Shown: positions 1 to 8,656, numbered from the stretch's first letter. The stretch is DNA of 21,329 nt from an uncultured Clostridia bacterium (GCA_934153805.1 CAKPFO010000026.1:1-21329); one strand, 5' to 3'. A program made the numbers and translations. Notes: generated by a model from the sequence alone, not told the origin.

Positions 1-2247
1 GCAGAAAACGGATGGAAGTATACATCAAAAGAGCTTCCAAAATATGCAGATAAAAATGCAACTACACCAATAGTATACACAGTAAGAGAAGCAAATGTAG
101 ATACAAAATATGAAGCAACAGTAGATGGAAATAATATAATAAATACATTAAAAGAAACTCCAAAAACTGAAATAACAGTAAGTAAAGTATGGAGTGACGG
201 AAATAATCAAGATGCAAACAGACCAACAAGTATTAAAGTCCAATTATTTGCTGATGGAGTAGCACAAGGAGATGTAATTACATTAACAGTAAATAATAAG
301 CTACAAGCAGATGAAAACATTTGGCAATATACATTTACAGGACTAGATAAATATAATTCAAAAAATGAAAAAATAAACTATGAAGTAAAAGAAGTAATTT
401 CAGGTGGTAATGCAATTGCTGAAAATGGAAAAAATGGAGATTATACAGTAACGTATGAAAAAGATTCTGAAAACAAAGTAATGACAATTACTAACTCATA
501 CACACCACAAACAACAGAAGTAATAGTAACAAAAGTATGGGTAGATAACGACAATGCAGACCAAGTTAGACCAGGACAAATAACAATAAAATTATACAAT
601 GGAAATACAGTGGTAGAGAAAGCTCCAACAGTAGTTAAAAACGGAGACACATGGACATATACATTTAAAGATTTACCAAAATATGCTGCTGGAGAATTAA
701 TAACATACACAGCAAAAGAATTACGTGCAGACGGAACAATAGTTGCTAATAATGAACAATACAATGATGATTATGTTACAACATATAATGGAAATACAAT
801 AACAAATACATTAGTAAAACCAAACATTACAGTTGTAAAAACAAGCAATAAAACAAATGCAGAAGTAGAATATGGAGCAGAAATAGCATATACATTAATA
901 GCAACAAACAGTGGAAATAAAGCAGGAAATGTAACAATAAAAGATACAATTCCAACAGGAACAGAACTTAAAGAAGGTTCTAAAATAGTAGTTAAAGTAA
1001 ATGGAACTACAACAAATATAACTAAAGCACAATTAGAAGCAGGTTATGAAATAAAAGGAGTTGCAGCAAATAATGGAAATGCAACAATTACATTTACAGT
1101 AGTAGTAAAAGCATATGCCGGAGAAAAAATAGAAAACACTGCTTACTATAAAACAGATAAAGACACAGACTTTACACCAACAGACGAAATAAAAACAAAT
1201 GTTGAAGATAAAGCAACTGTAATACCAACAATTGCAGAAACAACAGAAGTAACAACAAAACAAAGAGCAATATTAGTATTAGATGTATCTGGAAGTATGA
1301 ATGATTCAATAAAAGTAAGTGGAAAAGGCTGGAATGCAAAATATGAAACAAAGCTAAAACTAATGAAAAATGCTGTAAATACATTCTTAACAGAATTTTT
1401 AAAGAATGGAAAAAATGAAGTCATGATAATAACATATTCAGATGATGCTAAAGTAACATGTGGATTTACTACAAATAAAACAATAGCATATAATTCTATA
1501 GGAAGCGCAAATGGTGGAACTAATATAGATGCAGGATTAACTTTAGCAAATAGCAAAATAACATCAGATGCTAATAACACTAGTGTAATATTAATGACAG
1601 ATGGTTTACCTTGTTACTATGTAGATAATACTACAGGAGAAAGAAGAGAAGAAGGATTTGGAACATACTATACAAAAGCACCTGCAGAAGCAGCAATAGA
1701 ATCAGCAGGATGGATTAAAGCAAAAGGCTCTAAAGTATATTCTATAGGATTTGGATTAGATAGCATAACAGAAAGTGAATGGGTTCAAGATAGATATTAT
1801 AACTGGATTAATATTGGAGTTAATTCTAGAGAAAAAGCAAAAGAATTAATGCAAAAAATAGCAAGTCCAACTACAACTAATTCAGATGGAACACAAAACA
1901 AGTATTATTATGATACTTATGATGGAGACGCTTTAAACAAAGCATTTAAAGATATAGTAAGTTCAATTACAACAATAACTAATAGTGACCCAATATCTTT
2001 AAAAACAACACAAGGTATAGTAACAATAACAAAAGGATTTAAAGAAGGTCAAAAAGTAGAAGTATATACTGGAACATATAATAAAGATACATCAAAACCA
2101 GTAGCAACATATACATGGGCTGAATTTGTAGCATTACAATATACAACATATTCAAATAACACAATTACATTTAACTTAGGTAAGTATATGAAAGACAGTA
2201 ACATTGCAGCTAATACAGAAGTTAGTCTAAGATTTGTAAATGAATAA
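1..2247 (+). CDS. Cna-B repeat / DUF11 / VWA-domain surface protein (5' end outside window)
   Basis: The frame is open from base 1, so the true start lies upstream; 748 codons are visible. An ATG at 481 is internal to a repeat and is not a start. Three Cna-B-like beta-sandwich repeats are seen, the first partial. The second and third begin with V-[ST]-K-V-W near residues 57 and 172, and repeats end in I-[TI]-N-T/S, the usual places of the Lys and Asn that form isopeptide bonds in this family. A DUF11-like repeat follows (about 275-400). Next comes a von Willebrand A domain with the MIDAS motif DVSGS (D428, S430, S432) and TDGLP near 533. The product is probably an extracellular adhesin or pilus-like stalk. 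It ends in RFVNE shortly after the VWA region, with no LPXTG motif, hydrophobic anchor or positive tail. Attachment must be N-terminal, or the protein is released. Confidence 0.85.
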   Translation, partial: AENGWKYTSKELPKYADKNATTPIVYTVREANVDTKYEATVDGNNIINTLKETPKTEITVSKVWSDGNNQDANRPTSIKVQLFADGVAQGDVITLTVNNKLQADENIWQYTFTGLDKYNSKNEKINYEVKEVISGGNAIAENGKNGDYTVTYEKDSENKVMTITNSYTPQTTEVIVTKVWVDNDNADQVRPGQITIKLYNGNTVVEKAPTVVKNGDTWTYTFKDLPKYAAGELITYTAKELRADGTIVANNEQYNDDYVTTYNGNTITNTLVKPNITVVKTSNKTNAEVEYGAEIAYTLIATNSGNKAGNVTIKDTIPTGTELKEGSKIVVKVNGTTTNITKAQLEAGYEIKGVAANNGNATITFTVVVKAYAGEKIENTAYYKTDKDTDFTPTDEIKTNVEDKATVIPTIAETTEVTTKQRAILVLDVSGSMNDSIKVSGKGWNAKYETKLKLMKNAVNTFLTEFLKNGKNEVMIITYSDDAKVTCGFTTNKTIAYNSIGSANGGTNIDAGLTLANSKITSDANNTSVILMTDGLPCYYVDNTTGERREEGFGTYYTKAPAEAAIESAGWIKAKGSKVYSIGFGLDSITESEWVQDRYYNWINIGVNSREKAKELMQKIASPTTTNSDGTQNKYYYDTYDGDALNKAFKDIVSSITTITNSDPISLKTTQGIVTITKGFKEGQKVEVYTGTYNKDTSKPVATYTWAEFVALQYTTYSNNTITFNLGKYMKDSNIAANTEVSLRFVNE

Positions 2248-2300
2248 AATTCAAAAAAGCTAATAGCATTTAATATGTTATTAGCTTTTTTGAATTTTTA
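2246..2300 (+). terminator. Rho-independent terminator after the VWA surface protein
   Basis: Perfect 20-bp inverted repeat (2246-2265 with 2279-2298) around a 13-nt loop. The left arm overlaps the TAA stop codon. Because the A-rich left arm pairs with the T-rich right arm, it may stop transcription from both directions. Confidence 0.85.
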
Positions 2301-2309
2301 ATATTAAGT

Positions 2310-2414
2310 ATGTATAGTTACAATTTACAGTGTTTTAGTCTTTAATTGAAAAAACGATACATTATCAAACTTTTAAAAGAAGAATTTTATAAATTGTGAA
2401 TTGTAACTATGCAT
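2310..2414. repeat. Imperfect inverted repeat in intergenic spacer
   Basis: The sequence at 2311-2330 (tgtatagttacaatttacag) is nearly the reverse complement of 2394-2413. About 64 nt lie between the arms. Most of the 263-nt spacer before the ABC transporter is occupied by this and the preceding terminator. It could be a small mobile or repetitive element or a structured leader; no gene is visible in it. Confidence 0.4.
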
Positions 2415-2444
2415 TTTCAAAAAGTGAAATATCTGTGAAAACTA

Positions 2445-2473
2445 TGGAAAAAAATTACAAAATATGGTATAAA
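2445..2473 (+). promoter_or_regulatory. Weak candidate promoter for the ABC transporter pair
   Basis: TGGAAA (2445-2450), a 17-nt spacer and TATAAA (2468-2473) lie about 38 bases before the chosen start. The -35 box is a poor match, so this is tentative. Confidence 0.3.
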
Positions 2474-2510
2474 GTATGTGATAAAATTTAGAAGAGAAGA
2501 GGAAAATGGA

Positions 2511-3212
2511 ATGCCTTATATACAATTTAAAAATGTAACTAAAGAATATAAGATGGGAGAAGTAACAATTAAAGCTCTAGATAAAACAAACTTCGATATA
2601 GAAAAGGGAGAATTAGTTGTTATAGTAGGACCATCAGGAGCAGGTAAAACAACATGCTTAAATATTTTAGGAGGAATGGATACAGCAACCTCCGGCAAAG
2701 TAATAGTAGATGGCAAAAACGTAAGTGAATTAAAGAATAAAGGGTTAATAAAATATAGAAGAGAAGACATAGGATTTGTATTTCAATTCTATAATTTGGT
2801 GCAAAATTTAACTGCTATAGAAAATGTAGAACTTGCAACGCAAATTTGTAAAGACTCATTAGACCCACAAACTATAATAGAAAAAGTTGGACTAAAAGAT
2901 AGAACTAAAAATTTCCCTTCACAATTATCTGGAGGAGAACAGCAAAGAGTTGCAATAGCAAGAGCTATAGCTAAAAATCCAAAATTACTTTTATGTGATG
3001 AACCAACAGGAGCGTTAGATTACAAAACAGGAAAGCAAATATTAAAATTATTACAAGACACATGTAGAAAAGAAAAAATGACAGTAATAATAATAACACA
3101 TAACACTGCAATAGCGCCAATGGCAGATAAAGTAATACATTTTAAAAATGGAAAAGCAGAGGATATAGTAATAAATGAAAATCCAACACCAATAGAACAG
3201 ATAGAATGGTAA
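2511..3212 (+). CDS. ABC transporter ATP-binding protein, MacB/LolD type
   Basis: Cytoplasmic ATPase of a type VII (MacB/FtsX-like) ABC system, 233 residues, the normal size. It contains the Walker A motif GPSGAGKTT, the Q-loop region FVFQFYNLVQNLTAIENV, the signature LSGGEQQRVAIARA, Walker B LLLCDEPTGALD and the switch histidine in ITHNT. The FQFYNL...LTAIENV stretch is typical of the LolD/MacB branch. I chose ATG at 2511 over an in-frame GTG at 2478, because GAAGAGG (2496-2502) sits 8 bases before the ATG and because family members start at about this point (MPYIQF). The stop is 17 bases before the permease gene, so the two form an operon. The substrate is unknown; relatives export or resist peptides, or handle lipoproteins. 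Confidence 0.93.
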   Translation: MPYIQFKNVTKEYKMGEVTIKALDKTNFDIEKGELVVIVGPSGAGKTTCLNILGGMDTATSGKVIVDGKNVSELKNKGLIKYRREDIGFVFQFYNLVQNLTAIENVELATQICKDSLDPQTIIEKVGLKDRTKNFPSQLSGGEQQRVAIARAIAKNPKLLLCDEPTGALDYKTGKQILKLLQDTCRKEKMTVIIITHNTAIAPMADKVIHFKNGKAEDIVINENPTPIEQIEW

Positions 3213-3229
3213 ATGTATGAGGGGATAAT

Positions 3230-6200
3230 ATGAAAAGAGCGTTATTAAAAGATAGTATAAAGGAAATTAAAAATACATACAAGAGGTTTATATCTATTTT
3301 GCTAATGGCCTTTTTGGGAGTAGGCTTTTTTGCAGGACTTAGAGCAGCAAGCCCAGACATGGTAGACACGTTAGATGCCTATTTTAAAGAACAAAATGTT
3401 TATGATATAAAAATACTTTCAACATTAGGTTTAACAGATGATGATATAGATGCATTAAAGCAGATAGATAATGTAAGCAATGTTTATGGAGAATATAGCC
3501 AAGATGTTCTTTTAAATTTTGAAGATACTGAAGTTGTAGCAAAAGTAATGTCTATAGATAGTATAAATGAGGTAAAATTACTAGAAGGGCAAATGCCACA
3601 AAATAGTGATGAGTGTCTAGTAGAAAAAGCTTTTTGTGAATATAAAAATAAAAAGGTAGGAGATACGTTAACACTAGAGTCCGATGAAGACAGCATAGTA
3701 ACTGCCAAAAATGTAAAAATAGTTGGAGTAGTAAATAGTCCGCTATATATTACAAGAGAAAGAGATTCTTCTAAATTAGGTGCAGGCAAAGTAGATTATA
3801 ATATATTTATGCCAAAGGAGAGCTTTGATTCAGACATATATACAGAAATTTATATAAAAGTAAAAAATGCAGACAATTTGAAAACCGGTTCTACGGAGTA
3901 TGAAAATTATATTGAAGAAATAAAAGACAAAATAGATAGTATAAAAGAACAAAGACAAAAAGCTAGATATGATGAGGTAATAAATGAAGCAAATAAAGAA
4001 TTAGAAGAGGCAGAGCAAAAATTAGCTGATGAAAAAAATAATGCGCAGACCAAAATAAGTGATGCAGAAAATAAGATAGAAGATGGTAAAAGTAAACTAA
4101 AATCAGCACAAAATACATTAGATGCAAATAAAAAGAATGCTCAAACTGAATTTAAAAATGCTGAAAAAAGTTTAATAGATGCAAATGCACAAATTGCAGA
4201 AAAGACAGCAGAATTAGAAAAAAGCAAAAATCAAGCAAATAGCAAAATACAAGAATTAAATACCAATAAAGCAGAATTAGAAAGCAATTTGCAAACTGTA
4301 AATAGTACAATGCAAGCTCTAAATATCCAATATGAGCAAATTGTAAAGAGTCTTCAAAACCAAAATCTTACACAAGAAGAAAAAAATGTGTTAGAACAAA
4401 ATAAACAAAAGATAGAAAGTCAAATGGCTGTATTACAAACTAATAAAGCACAGCTAGAAAGTGGAATAAATGAAATAAGCAGAGGAATTGAGACTATACA
4501 AAGTCAAATAGCAGCAGGAGAAAAACAAATAGAAGAGGCAAAATCACAAATAGATGAACAACAAAAAATGCTAGACAACACTAAAAAGCAAACAAATCAA
4601 AAATTTGAAACAGCGCAAAACGAGATAAATGATAATGCTAAACAATTAGAAGATGCAGAAAAAGAATTAAATGAGAACAAAGCAGAATATGAAGAAAAAA
4701 TAAAAGATGCAGAGCAAAAATTAATAGATGCAAGAACTGAAATTTCTAAAATAGAAAATCCAAAATGGTATGTGTTAGATAGAACTACTAATACAGGTCA
4801 TAACAGTTTTATTCAAGATACAAAAAGTATAGAAAATTTAGGCAAAGTATTTCCAATTGTATTTTTTGTAATAGCAACTTTAATTTCATTAACATCTATG
4901 ACAAGAATGGTAGAAGAGCAAAGAGTTCAATTAGGTACACTAAAAGCTTTAGGATATAATAAAATGCAAATAGCTAGTAAATACCTAATATATGCAAGTC
5001 TAGCATGTATAATAGGGGGAAGTTTGGGAATGGTAGTAGGTTTTCAAATGCTTCCAAGTATTATATGGATGATGTATAAAATGATGTACACAATGAATGA
5101 TATCATTATTGAATTTAACTGGTATTATGCTATTTTAGGTTTAGGGCTAGCTAGTATATGTATAATAGGAGCAACTTTATGGACCAGTATAAATGCATTA
5201 AGAAATACACCAGCAGAACTTATGAGACCAAAAGCACCAAAGCCAGGTAAAAGAGTATTATTAGAAAAAATACCATTTATATGGAAACACTTAAATTTTT
5301 CTAACAAAGTAACTGTGCGTAATATATTTAGATACAAAAAAAGATTTTTAATGACAATTATAGGAATTGCAGGATGCACAGGATTAATTTTAGTAGGATT
5401 TGGAATAAAGGATGCTGTTACGGCAATTTTGCCAAATCAATTTGAAAAGGTATATAATTATGATATGCAAATAAGTCTAAAAAGCGGATTACAAGAAAAT
5501 GAACTAGAAAAGTTTAAAGATGAATTACAACAAAAAGAAGGAATAGAAACTGTAGTAGAAACCTATGCTTCATCAGGAGTTTTAATAAATGGTGAAAATG
5601 AAGAAAATGCCCAAATTATAGTGCCAAAAGATGAAAATGTAAGAAATATAATTAGCTTAAAAAATGTAAAAACAAAAGAAGATATAGAGTTACAGATAGG
5701 TAAAATAGCAATAACAGATAAAGTTGCACAATTGTTGAATGTACAGCAAGGAGACAAAATAACATTACGAGATATAGATAATAAGGAAATAGAGTTAGAA
5801 ATATCAGATATTGTAGAAAACTATGTATATCATTATGTGTACATGTCTAAAGAAACATATGAACAAATATATGGCAAGTATGAGGTAAATTTATTATTTG
5901 TAAAAGATAATTTGGAACTAGAGCAAGAGCAGACATTATCAAGAGAAATTTTACAAAAGAGTGAGGTAAATTCAATATCATTAATCTCTACAATATCAAG
6001 TGCAATGGATAATATGATGAGTTCACTAAATTATGTTGTTATAATACTAATTGTATCAGCAGGATTATTAGCATTTGTTGTATTATACAATTTATCTAAT
6101 GTAAATATAAGCGAAAGAATAAGAGAACTTGCGACAATAAAGGTATTGGGATTTTATGATAAAGAAGTGTACAAATATGTAGCAAGAGAAACTATAATAT

Positions 6201-6427
6201 TAACAGTAATTGGAATAGTATTAGGACTAGGGTTAGGATATTTGTTAAGCTATTTCATATTAGGAACATGCGAAATAAATATACTACGATTTACAAAAGA
6301 TATACATTTTGTAAGTTATGTGTATGCGGTAATTATTACTGTAGTTTTCACTTTAATTGTAAATGTGGTAACATATTTTGCACTTAAGAAAATTGATATG
6401 ATAGAAAGCTTGAAGAGTATAGAATAA
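3230..6427 (+). CDS. FtsX/MacB-type ABC permease with long coiled-coil insertion
   Basis: Integral membrane partner of the preceding ATPase, 1065 residues. It looks like a fusion of two four-helix FtsX-like halves. Membrane segments are near residues 19-38, 541-562, 584-612, 633-657, then 706-729, 934-957, 983-1011 and 1026-1052. Between the first helix and the first FtsX core is an extracytoplasmic domain followed by a heptad-rich, Gln/Glu/Lys-rich coiled coil at about 228-510. The second half carries a shorter MacB-like extracellular domain (about 730-930). A ribosome site (GAGGGG, 3219-3224) precedes the ATG. The layout fits a mechanotransmission exporter that acts on substrates outside the membrane, with the coil reaching into the wall. 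No two-component regulator, accessory MacA-like protein or substrate gene is adjacent. Confidence 0.9.
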   Translation: MKRALLKDSIKEIKNTYKRFISILLMAFLGVGFFAGLRAASPDMVDTLDAYFKEQNVYDIKILSTLGLTDDDIDALKQIDNVSNVYGEYSQDVLLNFEDTEVVAKVMSIDSINEVKLLEGQMPQNSDECLVEKAFCEYKNKKVGDTLTLESDEDSIVTAKNVKIVGVVNSPLYITRERDSSKLGAGKVDYNIFMPKESFDSDIYTEIYIKVKNADNLKTGSTEYENYIEEIKDKIDSIKEQRQKARYDEVINEANKELEEAEQKLADEKNNAQTKISDAENKIEDGKSKLKSAQNTLDANKKNAQTEFKNAEKSLIDANAQIAEKTAELEKSKNQANSKIQELNTNKAELESNLQTVNSTMQALNIQYEQIVKSLQNQNLTQEEKNVLEQNKQKIESQMAVLQTNKAQLESGINEISRGIETIQSQIAAGEKQIEEAKSQIDEQQKMLDNTKKQTNQKFETAQNEINDNAKQLEDAEKELNENKAEYEEKIKDAEQKLIDARTEISKIENPKWYVLDRTTNTGHNSFIQDTKSIENLGKVFPIVFFVIATLISLTSMTRMVEEQRVQLGTLKALGYNKMQIASKYLIYASLACIIGGSLGMVVGFQMLPSIIWMMYKMMYTMNDIIIEFNWYYAILGLGLASICIIGATLWTSINALRNTPAELMRPKAPKPGKRVLLEKIPFIWKHLNFSNKVTVRNIFRYKKRFLMTIIGIAGCTGLILVGFGIKDAVTAILPNQFEKVYNYDMQISLKSGLQENELEKFKDELQQKEGIETVVETYASSGVLINGENEENAQIIVPKDENVRNIISLKNVKTKEDIELQIGKIAITDKVAQLLNVQQGDKITLRDIDNKEIELEISDIVENYVYHYVYMSKETYEQIYGKYEVNLLFVKDNLELEQEQTLSREILQKSEVNSISLISTISSAMDNMMSSLNYVVIILIVSAGLLAFVVLYNLSNVNISERIRELATIKVLGFYDKEVYKYVARETIILTVIGIVLGLGLGYLLSYFILGTCEINILRFTKDIHFVSYVYAVIITVVFTLIVNVVTYFALKKIDMIESLKSIE

Positions 6428-6498
6428 TAAAATTCACTTTTTAAGAAGTTAATTATTTTATAATTAATAAATATACATAATATGAAATTAATAATAAG

Positions 6499-6541
6499 AA
6501 AAAACACACTCATGAACAATTGTAAATGAGTGTGTTTTTTT
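6499..6541. terminator. Bidirectional terminator between permease and SpoIIID-like gene
   Basis: A 15-bp stem (6499-6513 with 6526-6540) around a 12-nt loop, with A and T runs at the ends. It lies between convergent genes and can serve both strands. The preceding 6428-6498 is AT-rich, with no gene seen. Confidence 0.85.
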
Positions 6542-6548
6542 AGGCCAT

Positions 6549-6824
6549 TTAATTTAATTGCATTTTGGCTTTTTTGGTATTAGAGGAACTGCGAGCTGCT
6601 ACTTTCTTTAACATTTTTTTGACTTTTAAATACTTAATTTTTAATTCCAAATCATTTGCTGAAGGGTCAATGAAAGCACAAGAACCTAAAAGATTAATAC
6701 TTTTTTCTACAGTATCTTTACTAATGCGAAACTCTTTAGCTGCTTCTTTAGTAGAATGCCCCTCCTCCTCTAAAATATAATCTGCTATTGCAATTGCCCA
6801 ACTAAGTTGATTAGCATATGCCAT
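6549..6824 (-). CDS. SpoIIID-like helix-turn-helix sporulation regulator
   Basis: A 91-residue protein, close to the length of Bacillus subtilis SpoIIID (93). The central region STKEAAKEFRISKDTVEKS (about 25-43) resembles the SpoIIID helix-turn-helix (VIAKEFGVSKSTVHKD). It is followed by the same Pro-containing turn and a charged helix, then a basic tail rich in K, R and S. In the family, SpoIIID is a DNA-binding activator/repressor in the sporulation mother cell. This may be a paralogue rather than the true SpoIIID, because the recognition helix differs and the promoter looks vegetative. The start is firm: AAGGAGG (6833-6839 on this strand) lies 8 bases before the ATG. It is transcribed divergently from rpiA. 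Confidence 0.65.
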   Translation of the reverse strand: MAYANQLSWAIAIADYILEEEGHSTKEAAKEFRISKDTVEKSINLLGSCAFIDPSANDLELKIKYLKVKKMLKKVAARSSSNTKKAKMQLN

Positions 6825-6856
6825 AATTAGGCCTCCTTAAAAAGTTTTATAATTAA

Positions 6857-6885
6857 ATTATAGCACGAAATTATAATATAGTCAA
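6857..6885 (-). promoter_or_regulatory. Near-consensus sigma-A promoter for the SpoIIID-like gene
   Basis: Read on the minus strand: TTGACT (6885-6880), a 17-nt spacer, then TATAAT (6862-6857). It is about 33 bases upstream of the ATG and is one of the best promoters in the window. Confidence 0.8.
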
Positions 6886-6891
6886 AGATAT

Positions 6892-6919
6892 TTGCATTTT
6901 TGTGTTAATATGTTACAAT
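6892..6919 (+). promoter_or_regulatory. Candidate promoter for rpiA
   Basis: TTGCAT (6892-6897), a 16-nt spacer and TACAAT (6914-6919), 41 bases before the rpiA ATG. It lies back-to-back with the divergent promoter, whose -35 box is only 6 bases away. Binding of polymerase at one may affect the other (inference). Confidence 0.5.
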
Positions 6920-6960
6920 AATATTGAAATTTAGAAGAATTATGAAAGGATTTATAAAAT

Positions 6961-7635
6961 ATGCAGGAGTTTGATTGGAAAAACAATGTGGATAATAAGG
7001 AAGAAAAAGAAAAGCTTGCAAAAAGAGTAGCTGCAAGAGTAAAAGATGGGGATGTTATTGGATTTGGTTCTGGAAGTACATCATATTTAGCGGCAGAAGA
7101 AATTGCTAAAAAAGTAAAAAGTGAAGGACTACATATTAAAGCAATACCAACATCAAAAATTATAAGTAAATTGTGTGAAAATTTAAAAATAGAAACAACA
7201 ACTTTAGAAAAGGATAAACCAGATTGGTGTTTTGACGGAGCGGATGAAATCGATTCACACAATTGGCTTATAAAAGGAATGGGAGCAGCTTTGTATAGAG
7301 AAAAATTAAATATTAAGGCATCACGAGAAAATTATATATTAGTTGATAGTTCAAAATTTGTAAATAGACTAGGAGAAAGACATCCTGTACCAATTGAATG
7401 CAAACAAGATAAAATTAAGCAAGTGCAAGTAGAAATAGAAAGAATTGGTGGAAAAAATTTAGAGGTGCGAAAATCTAATGTTGGAGATGGTATGCTTATT
7501 ACAGATAATGGAAATGTGATTTTATATGCATGGTTTGATAAGATAGAAGCGGATTTAGAAGAAAAGATAAATAGGATAGATGGGGTTGTAGAAAATGGAC
7601 TATTTATTGGATACGACATTATTGTTGTAAAGTAG
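6961..7635 (+). CDS. rpiA: Ribose-5-phosphate isomerase A
   Basis: Cytoplasmic enzyme interconverting ribose 5-phosphate and ribulose 5-phosphate in the non-oxidative pentose phosphate pathway. The 224-residue length is normal for the family. Motifs: the phosphate-binding loop GFGSGST (34-40), DGADEID (92-98, catalytic Asp) and KGMGAALYREK (105-115, with the catalytic Glu at 114). The start is the ATG at 6961, with GAAAGGA about 10 bases upstream. It is a single-gene unit: a divergent gene lies to the left and a hairpin element begins 7 bases after its stop. No other pentose phosphate gene is nearby. Confidence 0.96.
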   Translation: MQEFDWKNNVDNKEEKEKLAKRVAARVKDGDVIGFGSGSTSYLAAEEIAKKVKSEGLHIKAIPTSKIISKLCENLKIETTTLEKDKPDWCFDGADEIDSHNWLIKGMGAALYREKLNIKASRENYILVDSSKFVNRLGERHPVPIECKQDKIKQVQVEIERIGGKNLEVRKSNVGDGMLITDNGNVILYAWFDKIEADLEEKINRIDGVVENGLFIGYDIIVVK

Positions 7636-7641
7636 CATCAG

Positions 7642-7722
7642 ATTCAAATGTAAGTTTATAATATATTTTTTGTCTCCTAGTTCGAGCTAAATTATTTAGA
7701 AATTATAAATTTACATTTGAAT
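7642..7722. repeat. Repeat element E1: 81-nt hairpin sharing a 50-nt block with E2
   Basis: Inverted arms 7642-7661 and 7703-7722 match at 19 of 20 positions. Positions 7655-7704 are identical, base for base, to 9088-9137 in element E2. The outer arms differ from those of E2 yet remain complementary to each other. The element begins 7 bases after the rpiA stop and may double as its terminator. It looks like an internally deleted copy of E2, with the left end joined directly to a right arm. Confidence 0.75.
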
Positions 7723-7741
7723 AAAAATACAACCAAATTTA

Positions 7742-7770
7742 TTTACAATAATATAAAAATATAGTATTAT
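7742..7770 (+). promoter_or_regulatory. Candidate sigma-A promoter for ymdB
   Basis: TTTACA (7742-7747), a 17-nt spacer and TATTAT (7765-7770), 26 bases before the ymdB ATG. Confidence 0.55.
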
Positions 7771-7796
7771 AAAAAGGATGAAAGAAGGCGATTTTA

Positions 7797-8570
7797 ATGA
7801 ACGTGTTAGCAGTTGGAGATATAGTTGGTGAAAATGGAGTAAAAAAATTGAAAGAACTTTTGCCAAAAATAAGAAAAGAAAATAATATAGATTTTGTAAT
7901 TGTAAATGCTGAAAACTCAGCAGGTGGAATGGGAATAACAACAAAAATATTTAATGATTTAAAGTCAATGAATGTAAATGCAATTACAATGGGAAATCAT
8001 ACATGGGGTAAAAAAGATATTTTTGGTTTTATAGATGATGATATTCTTTTAAGGCCAGCAAATTACTCTAGAGGAGTGGTAGGAAAAGGATATAACATAT
8101 ACACATGCAAAGGTAAAAAAATATGTGTTATGAATTTAATAGGAAGAACAGAAATGGGAGTTCAATCTGATAATCCTTTTACAAAAGCAGAAGATATTAT
8201 AAATGAAGTAAAAGGAAAAGCAGATATAATAATATTAGATTTCCACGCAGAAGCATCAGCAGAAAAAATAGCTATGAAACACTTTTTAGATGGAAAAGTA
8301 ACAGCAGTATTTGGAACACATACACATGTACAGACTGCAGATGAAGAAATAACTAAAAAGAAAACAGCATTTATATCAGATATAGGAATGACAGGACCAA
8401 TAAATTCTGTTATAGGTATGGACGTAAATGCATCTGTAAAAAGATTTCTTACATCCCTTCCAGAAAGATATAAATTAGCTGAAGGTGAATGTATGCTTAA
8501 TGGAATAATAATACAAATTGATGACGATAATTGTCGAGCTAAAACAATTACTAGAATTAATATTAGATAA
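7797..8570 (+). CDS. ymdB: YmdB family metallophosphoesterase (2',3'-cyclic nucleotide phosphodiesterase)
   Basis: 257 residues, close to the usual length of about 264. The dimetal site motifs are clear: GDIVG (7-11), NAENSAGG (37-44), GNHTW (66-70), DFHAEA near 148 and FGTHTHVQTAD near 172. Family members hydrolyse cyclic nucleotides and, in Bacillus, influence biofilm and motility decisions; they are cytoplasmic. The start is the ATG at 7797 with AGAAGG just upstream. An upstream ATG at 7778 is out of frame. It lies before spoVS, as in many Firmicutes, but the usual upstream partner rny (ymdA, RNase Y) is not here. Confidence 0.93.
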   Translation: MNVLAVGDIVGENGVKKLKELLPKIRKENNIDFVIVNAENSAGGMGITTKIFNDLKSMNVNAITMGNHTWGKKDIFGFIDDDILLRPANYSRGVVGKGYNIYTCKGKKICVMNLIGRTEMGVQSDNPFTKAEDIINEVKGKADIIILDFHAEASAEKIAMKHFLDGKVTAVFGTHTHVQTADEEITKKKTAFISDIGMTGPINSVIGMDVNASVKRFLTSLPERYKLAEGECMLNGIIIQIDDDNCRAKTITRINIR

Positions 8571-8587
8571 ATGGCGAAAAATAGCAC

Positions 8588-8606
8588 AAAACATCGAAAT
8601 GTTTTT
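8588..8606 (+). terminator. Small hairpin after ymdB, possible weak terminator
   Basis: A 7-bp stem AAAACAT / ATGTTTT (8588-8594 with 8599-8605) closes a CGAA tetraloop and ends in a T run. The stem is weak, so read-through into spoVS is possible. Confidence 0.4.
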
Positions 8607-8627
8607 CCAAAAATTTCCAAAAAAGAC

Positions 8628-8656
8628 TAGACAATTTCTATAATTTATAATATAAC
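8628..8656 (+). promoter_or_regulatory. Candidate promoter for spoVS
   Basis: TAGACA (8628-8633), a 17-nt spacer and TATAAC (8651-8656), 44 bases before the spoVS ATG. In Bacillus spoVS is driven by sigma-H. I cannot identify a clear sigma-H site here, so the assignment is tentative. Confidence 0.35.

Noticed and set aside
1033..1580. Long antisense frames opposite the VWA surface protein and similar minus-strand frames elsewhere
   Set aside because: They are shadows of A-rich + strand genes: low-complexity Phe/Leu/Ser/Cys products without ribosome sites or family motifs.
2478..2510. GTG start for the ABC ATPase 11 codons upstream
   Set aside because: It lacks a ribosome site, and the extension (IKFRREEENG) is translated from the ribosome site of the better ATG at 2511.
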